DNA of 64,000 nucleotides from assembly GCA_023150875.1 (NCBI GenBank), contig JAKLKC010000026.1, positions 1 to 64,000 on the forward strand. Direction: 5' to 3'. The stretch comes from Myxococcota bacterium. GTDB taxonomy: Bacteria > Myxococcota_A > UBA796 > UBA9615 > JAKLKC01. The notes under the pieces were generated by a model, which ran no database searches, was not told the DNA's origin, and was given only the letters and a program-made list of their open reading frames with translations. Positions within the stretch are counted from its first letter, which is position 1, and every line of letters starts with the position of its first letter. Shown here in pieces: positions 54,520-64,000 of the stretch. The translations under genes and the position numbers were made by a program.

Positions 54520-55404
54520 GTGTACGCGATGGCCATGGAAGCACTTGTGGCGCTGGTGTGCCGAGATCTGTGGTCCCCCCATGTATCGATGAGGCGGGTA
54601 GGCAGGACCGGTCCAGGAGCGGGCCTGGCTCGGACCGGGTCGTGGAGAGGGTCCCTGCCACAGGCGATCGATCCCCACCCCGGCGGGGCCCTGACGGCAC
54701 GGCGCGGCGTCGCGCTCCTGGCACTCGCCCTCACGCTCGCTTTCCCGCGCTCGGGTTCAGCCGGAGCCGCGGACCCACCGCCGCAAGCGCCACCCGATGT
54801 CAGCGCGCGGCGAGACGCATCCGGCTCCGTCCCTTCCGCCCCCGAACGTGCGCCAGACTCCCCGTCCGGGGCCGCACCGGTGGCCCAGGCCGTGAGGGAC
54901 TGGCCGTGGCTGGGGATCCTCGGCTGCCCGCGCTCCGATCTCGGACTCCTCCTCGGCGGCCTCGGGGCCGAGACGTCGCGGAAGGAGGGGGCATGGCTGT
55001 GGGCCGAGAGGGGCTTGACGCTGTTCTTCAGCGGCGAGGGCTCGTTCGGCGCTACGGCGGACCTCCTCCGGGGGATGGGCTTCGGTGGCCCCCCGGCCGG
55101 AGCGACGCTCCAGCGCGTGGTGATCCGATTCCCCGCACCCACCGAGGACGAGCCCCGGTGGCAGGGCAAGCGACCTCTGGGCTTGCCGGAGCGGCCCGCG
55201 CTCGCGGACCTCCGCGCGGCCCTCGGCGAGCCCACCGACATCGAGGACTGGAGCCTCGGCTCACGCCTGGCCCGCTGGTCGGTCCCAAGCCAGGGCGCCC
55301 GCGTGGAGGCATCCATCGTCAAGAGCGGCGGAGGCGATCGCGTCACCCGGCTCGAAATGACCCGCGAAGGCGACGCAAGACCTCGCTGCCCTGGCGACGG
55401 CTGA
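54520..55404 (+). CDS. Predicted secreted protein, unknown function
   Basis: About 294 residues from the first in-frame ATG; 54589 is another start. A hydrophobic stretch RRGVALLALALTLAFPRSGSAGA about 60 residues from the first ATG looks like a Sec signal, so the real start is probably the later one or a non-ATG codon. After a Pro/Ala/Ser-rich linker comes a globular region (WPWLGILGCPRSDLGLLLGGLG, GLTLFFSGEGSFGATADLLRGMGF, LADLRAALGEPTDIEDWSLG) with no recognised family. TTGACA at 54500-54505 may be a -35. Confidence 0.6.
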   Translation: MYAMAMEALVALVCRDLWSPHVSMRRVGRTGPGAGLARTGSWRGSLPQAIDPHPGGALTARRGVALLALALTLAFPRSGSAGAADPPPQAPPDVSARRDASGSVPSAPERAPDSPSGAAPVAQAVRDWPWLGILGCPRSDLGLLLGGLGAETSRKEGAWLWAERGLTLFFSGEGSFGATADLLRGMGFGGPPAGATLQRVVIRFPAPTEDEPRWQGKRPLGLPERPALADLRAALGEPTDIEDWSLGSRLARWSVPSQGARVEASIVKSGGGDRVTRLEMTREGDARPRCPGDG

Positions 55405-55445
55405 TCCCGCGACGACGCCCGTCCTTACGCCTCGCCTCCGGGTGC

Positions 55446-56111
55446 TCAGAAGGTCGCGTCGAACACCCCGGAGAGGGTTGCCCGGACGCCGTCACCGTTC
55501 GTCTGGTCGATGGCCACGCTGCCAACGAGCCTCGACGCGACTTCGTCCCAGGAGTCGACGACGACCGAGAAGCCCGCGGGCGAGGCGATCTGCCATGACC
55601 GCACGTACACCACGCCCCCCTCGTTGGGGTAGCGCTCGAAGGCGACCGTCGGGTTGTACGGATCCGTGTGGTCGTAGGTCCCAGGGGCCGTCGGCGTGGT
55701 CAGGATCGCGATGAGGAGACCGGCGGCCGCGTCTTGGACGGAGCACCGGATCTCGGCGATCCCATTGAGCTGCAGCGTCACGTTGTCGCTCGGTCCGATC
55801 CCCTGACCGCAGGTCGTGAATGCGAAGGAGAACCCGTCGACCTCGCCCGACCACGTTACGGTGGCGACGCCAAGAGGGTCTGCCGAGTCGTCGTCGGCCA
55901 TGTCGTCGTCGGCGGCGTCGTCGTCGGCGGCGTCGTCGTCGGCAGCGTCGTCGTCGGCAGCGTCGTCGTCGGCAGCGTCGTCGTCGGCAGCGTCGTCGTC
56001 GGCCGTGTCGTCGTCGGCCGTGTCGTCGTCCTGAGAGGTCGTCGACTGGCACCCCGGGACGGCGACACCGAGCAAGATGGCGAGCGCGAGGCGCATGTGG
56101 GACGTCGACAT
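55446..56111 (-). CDS. Lipoprotein with ten DDDxA repeats
   Basis: A 221-residue lipoprotein from ATG 56111 behind GGAGGAAC. Signal LALAILLGVAVPGC; then ten consecutive pentapeptides DDDTA/DDDAA/DDDMA/DDDSA coded by a 15-bp tandem repeat (55881-56030); then a beta-rich globular part (VTWSGEVDGFSFAFTTCGQG, then EIRCSVQDAAAGLLIAIL, FERYPNEGGVVYV). The Asp linker may bind cations or hold the domain off the membrane. Function unknown. An inverted repeat lies upstream at 56137-56152. Confidence 0.83.
   Translation of the reverse strand: MSTSHMRLALAILLGVAVPGCQSTTSQDDDTADDDTADDDAADDDAADDDAADDDAADDDAADDDAADDDMADDDSADPLGVATVTWSGEVDGFSFAFTTCGQGIGPSDNVTLQLNGIAEIRCSVQDAAAGLLIAILTTPTAPGTYDHTDPYNPTVAFERYPNEGGVVYVRSWQIASPAGFSVVVDSWDEVASRLVGSVAIDQTNGDGVRATLSGVFDATF
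55881..56030 (-). repeat. 15-bp tandem repeat, ten units, inside a lipoprotein gene
   Basis: Ten in-frame units of the type GACGACGACGCTGCC, coding DDDxA. Units differ mainly at the fourth residue (Ala, Thr, Met, Ser). Such repeats slip easily, so unit number is likely to vary between strains. Confidence 0.9.
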
Positions 56112-56136
56112 GAGAGTTCCTCCGTTCCCTTGGGCT

Positions 56137-56152
56137 GCGTATAGCCATACGC
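56137..56152. promoter_or_regulatory. Inverted repeat GCGTAT-N4-ATACGC
   Basis: A perfect 6-4-6 palindrome 26 bp before the start of the Asp-repeat lipoprotein gene. On the minus strand GGCTATACGC could be a -10 region lying inside it, so binding there would block transcription. Confidence 0.45.
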
Positions 56153-56295
56153 CCTCACCCATGTCAAGATCCGAGTAACGCTCGGGCGCACGACGCGAAC
56201 GACGGTGGCGTCCGCCACATCCGATCTAGGGGGAATGCCAGCCGGTCTGACCGGGACGGCCTGCGGCCCCCCCTGGCCGACCGCGTGACTGAACC

Positions 56296-57717
56296 CTACT
56301 CCTTCCCCACCTTCTCCGGCGGTGGGGGGTCCGCCAGCGCCCGCGCCACCGGCGCCACACCCGCGTCGCCGTGGAGGCCCGGGGGGCGCTCGTCCTCGAT
56401 GCGGAGGACCCGGACCAGCATCGTCACCGGGGGGACCTCCAGGCCCTTGACGTCGGTGGTGACGTCCACGCCGCCCAGGTAGCGCTCCCCGAACTGGAAG
56501 TGGCGGGGGTCCAGGACCAGGGTGAGGGTGACCTCGGCCTCCTTGCCCGGCTCCAGCGTGAGCTTCGCGGTGTCCAGGGCCAGGGCCTCCGGGGGCGGCA
56601 GGTCCAAGGGCTTGCGGCCCGGAAGGACCACCGGCTCGCCCACCCGCTCGAAGGGGCGGGGCGCCAGGGTGAGGCGCGCGCGGCGCTTGCGCTCGTTGCG
56701 AAGGGTCACCTTCGCCGTCACCGTCTCCCCCTGCCAGCCCGCCAGGGGGATCTCCGCCACCACCGTGTCCACCACCGGGCGGGGCAGGAAGGCCAGCAGG
56801 GCCTCCGCCACCGCCTTGGGGCTCTCCAACACCGGGAAGTGTCCCACCCCGGGCAGGGTCTTCACCTGGGAGCGGGGCAGGTGGGCCGCCAGCGACGGCG
56901 CGCCCGCCGGGGGGAAGTAGGGGTCCAGCTCCCCCCACAGCACCAGGGCCGGCGTGCCGGACAGGGCGGGGGCGGGCTGGCGCAGGCGGAAGACCTCCGG
57001 GGTGACGGAGCGGACCCAGCGCAGCAGGGACTTCTTGGCGCCCTTGCCCGTCAGGGGCTCCAGCATCGCCGTCACGGCCTCGTCGGAGACGGCGGCGCCG
57101 GGGCCGAGTCCCCCCTTCACGTAGGGGGCCAGGGTCGCCTTGAGGCGGCCGGCCTCCGCCTCCCCCGACATCGACGACTCCAGCCGCCCCAGCAGCTCCG
57201 GCAGCGGAGCCCCCGGCGCCGCCGGGCCCGCACCCACCACCAGGTGGTCGACCCGCTTGGGGTTGGAAGCGGCGAAGCGAAGGACCACCTGCATCCCCAG
57301 GTCCAGGCCCACCAGGTGCGCCCTGCCGATCTCCACGGTGTCGAAGAAGGTGAGCAGGTAGTCCGCCAGGCCCGCCACCTCGTAGTCCACGAAGTCCGGC
57401 CTCCCGGAGTGGCCGCAGCCCGCCAGGTCCACGGCGTACACCCGGTACGTCTCGTCCAGGGCGTCCACCACCGGCAGCCACTGCTGGGCGTGGTCCGGGA
57501 AGCCGTGGACCAGCACCACCGCGGGGCCGTCCTCGGGACCCGAGGCGACGTAGTGGATCCGCCCCTTGGGGGTGATCTGCTGTTTGGAGTTGGAGAACGG
57601 AGGGGAGATGGACTCGCTGTGTCCCGGCTCCTTGGCCTTGGCGGCCAGGGCGGGCGGGGCGGCGAGGGAGAGGGCCAGGGCGGCGAGCCCGAGGGCTCGG
57701 AGGGGGCGGGGGATCAC
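56296..57717 (-). CDS. Secreted alpha/beta hydrolase with Asp nucleophile (epoxide hydrolase / dehalogenase-like) and C-terminal beta domain
   Basis: A 473-residue protein from a GTG overlapping the upstream stop (GTGA). Signal [17 protein letters not shown]. The hydrolase has [17 protein letters not shown], the elbow GLDLGMQ where Asp replaces Ser, as in epoxide hydrolases and haloalkane dehalogenases, [14 protein letters not shown] and a final [11 protein letters not shown] with His. About 330-460 is a beta-sandwich ([27 protein letters not shown]). It is third in the operon of two PQQ-propeller genes. Substrate unknown. Confidence 0.88.
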   Translation of the reverse strand: MIPRPLRALGLAALALSLAAPPALAAKAKEPGHSESISPPFSNSKQQITPKGRIHYVASGPEDGPAVVLVHGFPDHAQQWLPVVDALDETYRVYAVDLAGCGHSGRPDFVDYEVAGLADYLLTFFDTVEIGRAHLVGLDLGMQVVLRFAASNPKRVDHLVVGAGPAAPGAPLPELLGRLESSMSGEAEAGRLKATLAPYVKGGLGPGAAVSDEAVTAMLEPLTGKGAKKSLLRWVRSVTPEVFRLRQPAPALSGTPALVLWGELDPYFPPAGAPSLAAHLPRSQVKTLPGVGHFPVLESPKAVAEALLAFLPRPVVDTVVAEIPLAGWQGETVTAKVTLRNERKRRARLTLAPRPFERVGEPVVLPGRKPLDLPPPEALALDTAKLTLEPGKEAEVTLTLVLDPRHFQFGERYLGGVDVTTDVKGLEVPPVTMLVRVLRIEDERPPGLHGDAGVAPVARALADPPPPEKVGKE

Positions 57718-58793
57718 GGAGCCTCCTTGGACGGGCCGGGGGCGGGGTCCGCGCTGCCGGTCCGGGCGGGATCGTGCTGGTACTGGGGCCACGGGGCCCG
57801 GGCCGGGCCGCCGAAGGACCACGGCAGGACGTAGAGGTGGAAGTCCCACGAGCCGGCGGCGACGCGGCCTCCCGGGAGGAGCAGGACCGAGGAGCGCACG
57901 TCGCGGCCGGTGGCGTGGCGCGCCACTTCCCGGCCCGTCGCGGCCTCCAGGGCGTAGACGACGCCGTCGTCGCTGGCGAACACCACCTTGCCCCCCTCCG
58001 TCAGGGCGGGGGTCCCCCGGACGGCGTCCCCGGCGCGGAAGGTCCAAACGACCCTCCCCCCGGGGGCGATGGCGTGGACGCGGCCACCGCGGGTGCCCAC
58101 GTAAGCGGTCCCGTCCGCGGCGATGGCCGCCCCGCCGTAGACCTGGAGGTCCACCGGCGACTTCCAGCGGACCGTCCCGGTCCCGGCGTCCAGGCCGTAG
58201 ACGTGGCGGTCCCACGAGCCCACCACCATCAGCCCGTCCGGGCCCGGGGCCGGTGCCGCCACGCAGGGCTCCGCCGCTTGGAAGCGCCAGCGCTGCCGCC
58301 CGTCCGCGTCCACGCAGACGACGTCCCCCGCGGACACGAAGGCGTCCCCCGAGGCCGACACCGCCGCCCCCCACGGCATCCCCGGCAGGGGGAGGCGCCA
58401 GCGCTCGACGCCGTTCAGGGGGTCCAAGGCCCGGAGCAGGGCCGCGTCGTCGGCGAACAGGACCGAGCCCGCGGGCGCGAGGACCGGCGTCACCACCGAC
58501 GGGGCGCCCAGGTCCACGGCCCACAGGACCACCCCCTCCGGCGACACCGCCCGTGCCGTACCGTCGTGACCCGCCAGGAACACCGTGCCATCGGGAGACA
58601 CGCAGGGGGTGGCGTCGCAGGTGGACCCCGCCAGCACCACCCAGCGGGGCTCCCCGCCCGGGCCGACGCAGTACCACTTCCGGTCCCGGGCGCCGAACAC
58701 CAGGGCGCCATCCGGAGCCAGGGCCGGCGAGGAGCCGATCATCCCCCCCGCCCGGAACACCGAGTGGGGCGGCGGCGCGGACGCGGCGCTCAC
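57714..58793 (-). CDS. PQQ-type beta-propeller repeat protein 2
   Basis: A 359-residue propeller from a GTG overlapping the stop of the preceding gene. It has repeats of the form ALxxxTGxxxWxF ([48 protein letters not shown]) as in PQQ-enzyme and BamB-like proteins. No signal peptide is visible, unlike its operon partner. It ends with [21 protein letters not shown], resembling the [12 protein letters not shown] at the start of its partner, suggesting a shared structural piece. Likely structural or binding. Confidence 0.85.
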   Translation of the reverse strand: MSAASAPPPHSVFRAGGMIGSSPALAPDGALVFGARDRKWYCVGPGGEPRWVVLAGSTCDATPCVSPDGTVFLAGHDGTARAVSPEGVVLWAVDLGAPSVVTPVLAPAGSVLFADDAALLRALDPLNGVERWRLPLPGMPWGAAVSASGDAFVSAGDVVCVDADGRQRWRFQAAEPCVAAPAPGPDGLMVVGSWDRHVYGLDAGTGTVRWKSPVDLQVYGGAAIAADGTAYVGTRGGRVHAIAPGGRVVWTFRAGDAVRGTPALTEGGKVVFASDDGVVYALEAATGREVARHATGRDVRSSVLLLPGGRVAAGSWDFHLYVLPWSFGGPARAPWPQYQHDPARTGSADPAPGPSKEAP

Positions 58794-60040
58794 GTCGCCT
58801 CCTCCAGGCAGTAGAACACGCCGTCCCGGGCGCCGACGTAGATCCGCCCGGCGGCCACCAGGGCGCTGCTGACGATGTAGGCGTCCGCCTGCCAGGTCCA
58901 GAGGGGCAGGCCCGTGGACGCCTCGACGCCGTGGAGCACCCCCGCCCAGTCCCCCACCACGACCACCCCGTCCACGCACACGGCGCTGGTCCACATGCCC
59001 GCCGCGGCGCCGTAGCGCCACAGGACCCGGCCGGTCCCCCGGTCCAGGGCGTACACGAACCCGTCGTCCGAGGTCGTGAACACCCGCGAGCCGTCCAGGG
59101 CGACCGTGCCCCAGATCCCCGCCCCCGCCCGGAAGCTCCAGCGGGCCTCGCCGGTGGCGGGGTCCAGGTGATACAGGACGCCGTTCTCGTTCCCCACGAA
59201 GAGCTGGCCCGAGTCCACCACCGCCGAGGCGTCGGTGTCGTCGCCGGTGGGGAACCGCCACAGCGGGGTGCCGTCCCGGGCGTCCAGGGCGTGCAGGTAG
59301 CCGTCGTAGGCTCCGGCGAAGAGGCGCCCGCCGTCGATGGCGGGGGAGGACTCGACGCTCCCCCCGGCGCGGTACGACCAGATCACCCGGGCGTCGACGG
59401 GGTCCACGCAGTAGATCCCGCCGTCCTCGGCCCCGAAGTAGAGGCGTCCGTCCACCAGGCAGGGGGAGGAGTCGGTGTCCTTGCCCCCGCACGGGAATCG
59501 CCAGACCTCGGCGCCGGTGGACCGGTCGAGGCAGAACATGTGGTCGGCGCGGCTCCCGAACCACACCCGATCCCCGGTGACCAGGACCGAGCCCTTGATC
59601 GAGTCTCCGGCGTCGAAGCTCCAGCGCACGGTGCCGGTGTCGGCGTCCAGGCGGTAGCACCGGCCGTCGACGGAGCCGACGTACACGGAGTCCCCCCAGA
59701 TCGCCGCCTGGCCCGTCCAGCCGGTGCCCGTCCACTCCCGGTGCCGGCCGCCCCGCAGGGGCTCCCGGTGAACGCCGGTGCGGTGGCGCCAGCGGACCGC
59801 CACCCCCCGGCGGGGAACGGGGCCCACCCCCTGGCCGGAACGGGCGGGGTTGCCCCGGAACATCGGGAAGATCGGGCCCTCGGCCTCGCCCGCCCGGGCG
59901 TCCGGCGAACGGGGCCAGAGGGGGGCGGCGGCCAGGGCGAGACCCGCCGCGAGCACCGCTCGCCGCGGGACGCGGACCTCGGGATCGGGGGATCCGGGCG
60001 TTCCGGGAAGCGGGGGGGGCGTCTTGGGCGGGGGGCTCAC
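58790..60040 (-). CDS. PQQ-type beta-propeller repeat protein 1, Tat-type signal
   Basis: A 416-residue propeller from GTG 60040. The N-terminus [20 protein letters not shown] looks like a twin-arginine-type signal (RR before a hydrophobic run), giving an exported protein. At least seven blades, each like [18 protein letters not shown] or [15 protein letters not shown]. Propellers of this kind bind PQQ or act as scaffolds; no dehydrogenase active-site motif is seen. Its stop overlaps the next gene's start (GTGA). It lies divergent to trxB. Confidence 0.87.
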   Translation of the reverse strand: MSPPPKTPPPLPGTPGSPDPEVRVPRRAVLAAGLALAAAPLWPRSPDARAGEAEGPIFPMFRGNPARSGQGVGPVPRRGVAVRWRHRTGVHREPLRGGRHREWTGTGWTGQAAIWGDSVYVGSVDGRCYRLDADTGTVRWSFDAGDSIKGSVLVTGDRVWFGSRADHMFCLDRSTGAEVWRFPCGGKDTDSSPCLVDGRLYFGAEDGGIYCVDPVDARVIWSYRAGGSVESSPAIDGGRLFAGAYDGYLHALDARDGTPLWRFPTGDDTDASAVVDSGQLFVGNENGVLYHLDPATGEARWSFRAGAGIWGTVALDGSRVFTTSDDGFVYALDRGTGRVLWRYGAAAGMWTSAVCVDGVVVVGDWAGVLHGVEASTGLPLWTWQADAYIVSSALVAAGRIYVGARDGVFYCLEEAT

Positions 60041-60129
60041 GGCGGCCGATCCTACCAGCGATGGCGGCGGCGGTGGGCCCCGTCGCCCCCACCGGCCCGC
60101 CGCGCCTGTCGCGCCCCGCGCGTGGCGCT

Positions 60130-60135
60130 TATAAT
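60130..60135 (+). promoter_or_regulatory. Perfect -10 hexamer TATAAT upstream of trxB
   Basis: TATAAT in CGCTTATAATCCC, 58 bp before the trxB GTG. No good -35 lies at 17-18 bp (CTGTCG is the best). A perfect TATAAT is rare at this GC content. Confidence 0.5.
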
Positions 60136-60193
60136 CCCCTTCCCGACGCGCCGGGGAGCGCCGGAGCCTCCCCTCCCACCGCCAGGAGCCCGC

Positions 60194-61153
60194 GTGGAAC
60201 CCAACGCCGCCCAGAAGCACCACCGCGTCCTGATCGCCGGGACGGGGCCCGCGGGCCTGACGGCGGCGATCTACGCCGCCCGGGCCAACCTCTCCCCCCT
60301 GGTGGTGGAGGGGATCCAGCCCGGGGGCCAGCTCACCATCACCACCGAGGTCGAGAACTTCCCCGGCTTCCCCGACGGGATCCGGGGGCCGGACCTCATG
60401 GACCTGCTGCGCCGGCAGGCCGAGCGGTTCGGGGCCCGCTTCGTCTCCGGCCTCGTCACCGCCAGCACCCTCTCCCGGCGCCCATTCCGGGTGGTGGTGG
60501 ACGAGGCCGACGAGCACACCTGCGACGCGCTGATCATCTCCACCGGCGCCTCGGCGCGGTGGCTCGGCCTGCCCGGGGAGGAGAGGCTGGTGGGCTACGG
60601 CGTCAGCTCCTGCGCCACATGCGACGGGTTCTTCTTCCGAGACCGCGAGGTGATGGTGGTGGGGGGAGGCGACTCGGCGATGGAGGAGGCGGTGTTCCTC
60701 ACGCGGTTCGCCAGCCACGTGTACGTCGTGCACCGCCGTCACGCCCTGCGGGCCTCGAAGATCATGCAGGAACGCGCGCGGGCGAACCCGAAGATCTCCT
60801 TCGTCTGGAACTCGGAGCTGGTGGACGTGCTCGGGGACCGGGACGACGGGGGCGTGCGGGGCGTGCGGGTGAGGGACACGGTCACCGGCGCCGTGCGCGA
60901 GATGCCCATCGACGCGGTCTTCGTCGCCATCGGCCACCAGCCCAACTCCGGTCCCTTCCAGGGGGACGTGGAGGTCGACGCCACGGGCTACATCCTCACG
61001 AAGCCCGGCACCTCCCACACCAACGTGCCGGGGGTCTTCGCCTGCGGCGACGTCCAGGACAAGGTGTACCGCCAGGCAATCACCGCCGCGGGATCGGGGT
61101 GCGCCGCCGCCATCGAGGCGGAGCGCTGGCTCGAGTCCGTCGGGCACGGGTGA
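60194..61153 (+). CDS. trxB: Thioredoxin reductase
   Basis: A 319-residue NADPH-dependent flavoprotein that reduces thioredoxin. FAD motif GTGPAG (16-21), redox pair Cys140-Cys143 in [16 protein letters not shown] motif [29 protein letters not shown], and the final [25 protein letters not shown]. Length and layout are standard. The start is a GTG after AGGAGCC. Its stop overlaps the next gene's GTG (GTGA). A TATAAT box lies upstream. Confidence 0.96.
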   Translation: MEPNAAQKHHRVLIAGTGPAGLTAAIYAARANLSPLVVEGIQPGGQLTITTEVENFPGFPDGIRGPDLMDLLRRQAERFGARFVSGLVTASTLSRRPFRVVVDEADEHTCDALIISTGASARWLGLPGEERLVGYGVSSCATCDGFFFRDREVMVVGGGDSAMEEAVFLTRFASHVYVVHRRHALRASKIMQERARANPKISFVWNSELVDVLGDRDDGGVRGVRVRDTVTGAVREMPIDAVFVAIGHQPNSGPFQGDVEVDATGYILTKPGTSHTNVPGVFACGDVQDKVYRQAITAAGSGCAAAIEAERWLESVGHG

Positions 61154-63501
61154 GCCCGGAGCCCATGGGAACCGGCGCCGCGCCTCCGCTGGCCACTCCC
61201 CGGCCGGGGCCCACCCCGGATCCCGCCACGGCGGCGCCCCTGGAGGGGGTGCCCGTCGCCGACGCGGCGGCCCGCCTGGGCAACCCCGTGAAGGTGGTGG
61301 TCCCCACGCCGGCGGTGGAGGGCGCGGGCGCCGACCTCTTGAGGACTGCCGAGGGCTTCGCCGCCGACCTGGTGGACCTCGTCCGCCGCCTGGGGGGAGC
61401 CTGGGCAGCGCCCCTCTACCTGGCCCCGCCCGAGCCGGACCCGTCCCCCTCGGACGCCGTCCCCGAGCTGGACCGGGAGGAGGTGGACGCCCGGACCGCC
61501 GACCGCCTGCTGGCGGACTTCGGCGCCCACGCCCTGGTGGCGGCCGTGCTCAGGACCGGAGGCGACGACGAGCTGGAGGTGGGGATCCAGCTCCGGCGGC
61601 GCGGCGGGCGGGTGGCCTGGCGGGCCTCCACCCGCTTCGTCGACGGGACCGTCCGCGAGGCGCGCCTCTCGCTGGCCAGCGACGTGCTCGCGGCGGTGAC
61701 CGGGCGTCCGACCGACGCGGGCGCCCTGGCCGACATGGGGACGTCCTCCCTGCCCGCGTGGCTGGCGGTCTGCGCCGCCCGCCACCACCGGGACGACCTG
61801 GAGACCCGCGCCGAGGCGGCCCTGAGGGCGACCGTCCTGGACCCGGGCTACGCCGAGGCGTGGTTGCTGCGGAGCGATCTGGCCCTCGCCGCGGGCGACG
61901 CCGAGGGAGCGTCGGCGCTGGCCGCGGAGCTCCCCCGGGCGTTCCCACGCCTCGGTCGAGCCTGGCTCGCCCGGGCCCGGGTGCGGGCGAGCGGGGGAGA
62001 CCGCTCCGGGGCCGCCTCGGACCTCGCCGACGCCATCGCCCGCCCCCTGGACGGGCCCTCCCTCCTGGAGGCCGCCCAGCTCGCCGCCACCCTGGCGGAT
62101 CCCGCCCTGAGCCAGCGCCTGCTGGAGCGGGCTCGGGACGCGCGCCTGATGGACCCCCTCCTCTTCGACCGCCTGGGCAGCCTCCGCCAGCGGCAGCGCC
62201 GGGAGGTCGAGGCCGTCGCCCTGTGGGAGCGGGCCTACGTGCTGTCCCGGTCCATCCGGGGGCTGAGGTCGCGGCTGGCGGTCGGGCACGCCCGGCTGGG
62301 CAACCAGAAGAGGGCGGCCGAGATGTACGAGGAGGCCCTGGCCCGGGACTCCCGCAGCGCCGAGACCCGCTACTGGTGCGGCGTGTACGCCCGGGAGCTG
62401 GGGGGGACCGGCGAGGCCCTGGAGCACCTGGACGCCGCCCTGCGCCTCGATCCCGACCACGTGCCCGCGCGGGTGCTGCGGGGAGGGCTGCGGGTGGAGG
62501 CGGGGCTCGCCGAGGAGGCCCGCGCCGACCTGGAGCACGCGATCCGGATCGACTCCGAGGGGGCCGAGACCGCCGAGGCGCGGATGCACCTGAGGCGCCT
62601 GCTCCTGGGGCCCGAAGTGGTGGATCGGGCGACCCGCCTCCTGGCGGAGGGGGCCGCCGCGATCCGGCGGGGCGACCACGCCGGCGCCGTCCCTCCGGTG
62701 GGGGAGGCGCTCAGGCTGCTCCCCGATTACTGGCAGGCGTGGTTCTTCCTGGGCACCGCCCACCGCCTGGCGGGGCGCTGGGTGCCCGCCGAGGGGGCCT
62801 TCCGCCAGGTGCTCCGCCAGCGTCCCGATCAGGCCGACGCATGGAACGAGCTGTCCATCGCGCTGCTGGAGCAGGGCCGCGGCCCCGAGGCCCTCGCCGC
62901 CGCGCGCCGCGCCCACGACCTGCGGCCCGGGGATGCCTCCATCCTCTCGAACCTCGGCGTCGCCCTCCTGGACGCCGGCGACCTCGCGGCCGCCCGGGAC
63001 GCCTTCGAGAGGGCAGAGCTGGCCCGGCCGGGGGACGGACTCCTGCGCCAGTGCTTCGCGGAGCTGGAGAGGCGGGAGGAGGCGGCGGGTCTGGCCCCGC
63101 GCCCCCGCGCACCGAGGGCGGGCGGCGCGCCGGGCCACACCCCGGCGCGGGCCCAGCCGCCGCCGAGGGTGGACCTTGGCCTCCCCGCGCCCCGGGTCGA
63201 TCCGGAGGGACCGGACCTCCCGGTCACGGAGGACGACGGGGACCTCGTCCCGGTCGAGGACGACGGGGACCTCATCGACGGGGCGGACCTGAAGATCGTC
63301 CCCCTCACCGAGCAGGACCCGCCCGAGCGGGCGGCGGAGGACGCCGACGGCGGGGAAGCCGAGCCCGTGGTCTCGGATCCGGCCCCCCCCGGCTCCCCCT
63401 CCGCCGAGGCGGTGGGCATCCCCGCGGGCGACGCCCTCCCCGGACCGGGCGGGCGGGATCCCCGCCCCACTCCCCGCCGGCGGCGCCGGTCTCGGAAGTA
63501 G
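61150..63501 (+). CDS. Large TPR-repeat protein
   Basis: A 783-residue protein coupled to trxB by a GTGA overlap. Residues about 20-180 form a separate domain ([33 protein letters not shown]) that may bind nucleotide or peptide; from about 205 to 640 come TPR-like repeats ([90 protein letters not shown]). The last 140 residues are acidic, Pro-rich and disordered. No signal peptide. Probably a scaffold for protein complexes. Confidence 0.88.
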   Translation: MSPEPMGTGAAPPLATPRPGPTPDPATAAPLEGVPVADAAARLGNPVKVVVPTPAVEGAGADLLRTAEGFAADLVDLVRRLGGAWAAPLYLAPPEPDPSPSDAVPELDREEVDARTADRLLADFGAHALVAAVLRTGGDDELEVGIQLRRRGGRVAWRASTRFVDGTVREARLSLASDVLAAVTGRPTDAGALADMGTSSLPAWLAVCAARHHRDDLETRAEAALRATVLDPGYAEAWLLRSDLALAAGDAEGASALAAELPRAFPRLGRAWLARARVRASGGDRSGAASDLADAIARPLDGPSLLEAAQLAATLADPALSQRLLERARDARLMDPLLFDRLGSLRQRQRREVEAVALWERAYVLSRSIRGLRSRLAVGHARLGNQKRAAEMYEEALARDSRSAETRYWCGVYARELGGTGEALEHLDAALRLDPDHVPARVLRGGLRVEAGLAEEARADLEHAIRIDSEGAETAEARMHLRRLLLGPEVVDRATRLLAEGAAAIRRGDHAGAVPPVGEALRLLPDYWQAWFFLGTAHRLAGRWVPAEGAFRQVLRQRPDQADAWNELSIALLEQGRGPEALAAARRAHDLRPGDASILSNLGVALLDAGDLAAARDAFERAELARPGDGLLRQCFAELERREEAAGLAPRPRAPRAGGAPGHTPARAQPPPRVDLGLPAPRVDPEGPDLPVTEDDGDLVPVEDDGDLIDGADLKIVPLTEQDPPERAAEDADGGEAEPVVSDPAPPGSPSAEAVGIPAGDALPGPGGRDPRPTPRRRRRSRK

Positions 63502-63509
63502 GCCCCGGC

Positions 63510-64000
63510 GTGGCCGGGCGGCCCCTCCCCCGAGGCGCGATCCCCGCCCTGGCCGCACTGGCGGCGGGGATCCTCCTGCTCAAGCTCCTCCTGCTGTCCC
63601 GTCGTGCCTTCAACTGGGACGAGCTGCACCTCCTCGCCGTCGCCTGGCGGACGGGGGAGTCGGGGTTCGAGCCCACCGGCCGGCCGGGGCTCATGCAGGT
63701 GCTCCTGGCCCCCCTGGCGGCCCTCCCGCCATCCCACGAGGAGGCCATCGGGCTGGCCCGGGGGCTCGCCTGGGGGATCTCGGGGGCGGTCTACGCGCTG
63801 ACCGGCCTGCTGGGGCGAGCCCTGTTCGGACCGACGGCGGGGGCGCTGGCGATGGCGCTCCTGCTCACCGAGACCACCTTCCTGGAGCGGTCCGTCGAGG
63901 TCCGCACCGACACCCCCGCCTCCGCGCTGGCCCTGGCGGGCGCGTGGATCGCGACCCGGCGGCGGAGCCCCCCGGGGGAGGCCGCCGGCTTCGGGGTCAT
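63510..64000 (+). CDS. Membrane glycosyltransferase (GT-C, PMT/ArnT-like), truncated by the window end
   Basis: The first ~163 residues are seen, from GTG 63510. Membrane helix about 12-30 (ALAALAAGILLLKLLLLS), then the luminal acidic motif NWDELHLL, which matches the DE motif of GT39/GT83-type enzymes that take sugars from polyprenyl phosphate. More helices follow (EAIGLARGLAWGISGAVYALTGLLG, AGALAMALLLTETTFLERSVEVRTDTPASALALAGAW). The RTDTP motif is typical of this family. The 3' end lies outside the window. Confidence 0.85.
   Translation, partial: MAGRPLPRGAIPALAALAAGILLLKLLLLSRRAFNWDELHLLAVAWRTGESGFEPTGRPGLMQVLLAPLAALPPSHEEAIGLARGLAWGISGAVYALTGLLGRALFGPTAGALAMALLLTETTFLERSVEVRTDTPASALALAGAWIATRRRSPPGEAAGFGV

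Noticed and set aside
55881-56030. Regular 15-bp repeats as a CRISPR array
   Set aside because: Units are contiguous, in frame and without spacers; they code for DDDxA inside a lipoprotein.

Overview
The window is about 64 kb of very GC-rich DNA with tightly packed genes on both strands, many GTG and TTG starts, and repeated 4-base GTGA stop/start overlaps. Numerous lipoproteins, several carrying Asp-rich DDDxA linkers after the lipobox, FG-GAP/MopE-type surface proteins, multi-PAS sensor kinases, an ECF sigma/anti-sigma pair and a bacterial calpain suggest a free-living Gram-negative of the Myxococcota or a related deltaproteobacterial lineage. That placement is inference from gene content and base composition; no rRNA or tRNA gene was seen.

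Layout. 0.2-8.6 kb: penicillin-amidase family hydrolase, small lipoprotein, the 2-oxoglutarate dehydrogenase pair sucA-sucB, and a dolichol/phytol-kinase-like membrane protein. 8.6-14.6 kb: glycosyltransferase-like protein, FG-GAP lipoprotein, PAS histidine kinase, TVP38/DedA-like protein. 14.6-19.4 kb (minus): fabH, uvrB, UbiB/ABC1 kinase-like protein, small lipoprotein. 19.5-24.8 kb: Cache-HAMP histidine kinase, moaC, ECF sigma factor and zinc-finger anti-sigma factor. 24.8-33.2 kb: an AT-rich non-coding island with a strong hairpin, a RadC/JAB-domain protein, a SerA-like dehydrogenase, two alpha/beta hydrolases (one frameshifted), a Nudix protein, lspA and comEC. 33.2-35 kb: a repeat-rich gap, an NTF2-like lipoprotein and a PilP-like lipoprotein. 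35.1-40.3 kb: a five-gene operon (membrane protein, DUF4129, DUF4350, MoxR ATPase, DUF58). 40.4-48.8 kb: SPFH/SHOCT protein, FAD oxidoreductase, two secreted proteins including an arylsulfotransferase-like one, calpain, lipoprotein, BON-LysM protein. 49-53.3 kb: arsR-arsM, then an AbiE type IV toxin-antitoxin pair inserted between two diverged copies of the arsM 3' end and its neighbour. 53.5-56.1 kb: methyltransferase, secreted protein, Asp-repeat lipoprotein. 56.3-60 kb (minus): two PQQ-type beta-propeller proteins and an alpha/beta hydrolase in one coupled operon. 60.2-64 kb: trxB, a large TPR protein, and the start of a membrane glycosyltransferase that runs off the end.

The most interesting accessory structure is the ars/AbiE locus. 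A diverged partial second ars locus (an upstream scrap, the arsM 3' end and an intact neighbour gene) lies on the far side of abiEi-abiEii, so the cassette is bounded by direct repeats of about 335 bp. Other signals are three copies of a 28-bp dispersed repeat, an approximately 78-bp palindromic element, two identical CTTGC-N8-GCAAG sites over arsR, a divergent-promoter palindrome at 53.37 kb, an extended -10-like TG-N-TATCYT box before several genes, and three reading-frame anomalies (a G5 frameshift and two ORFs with no plausible stop).
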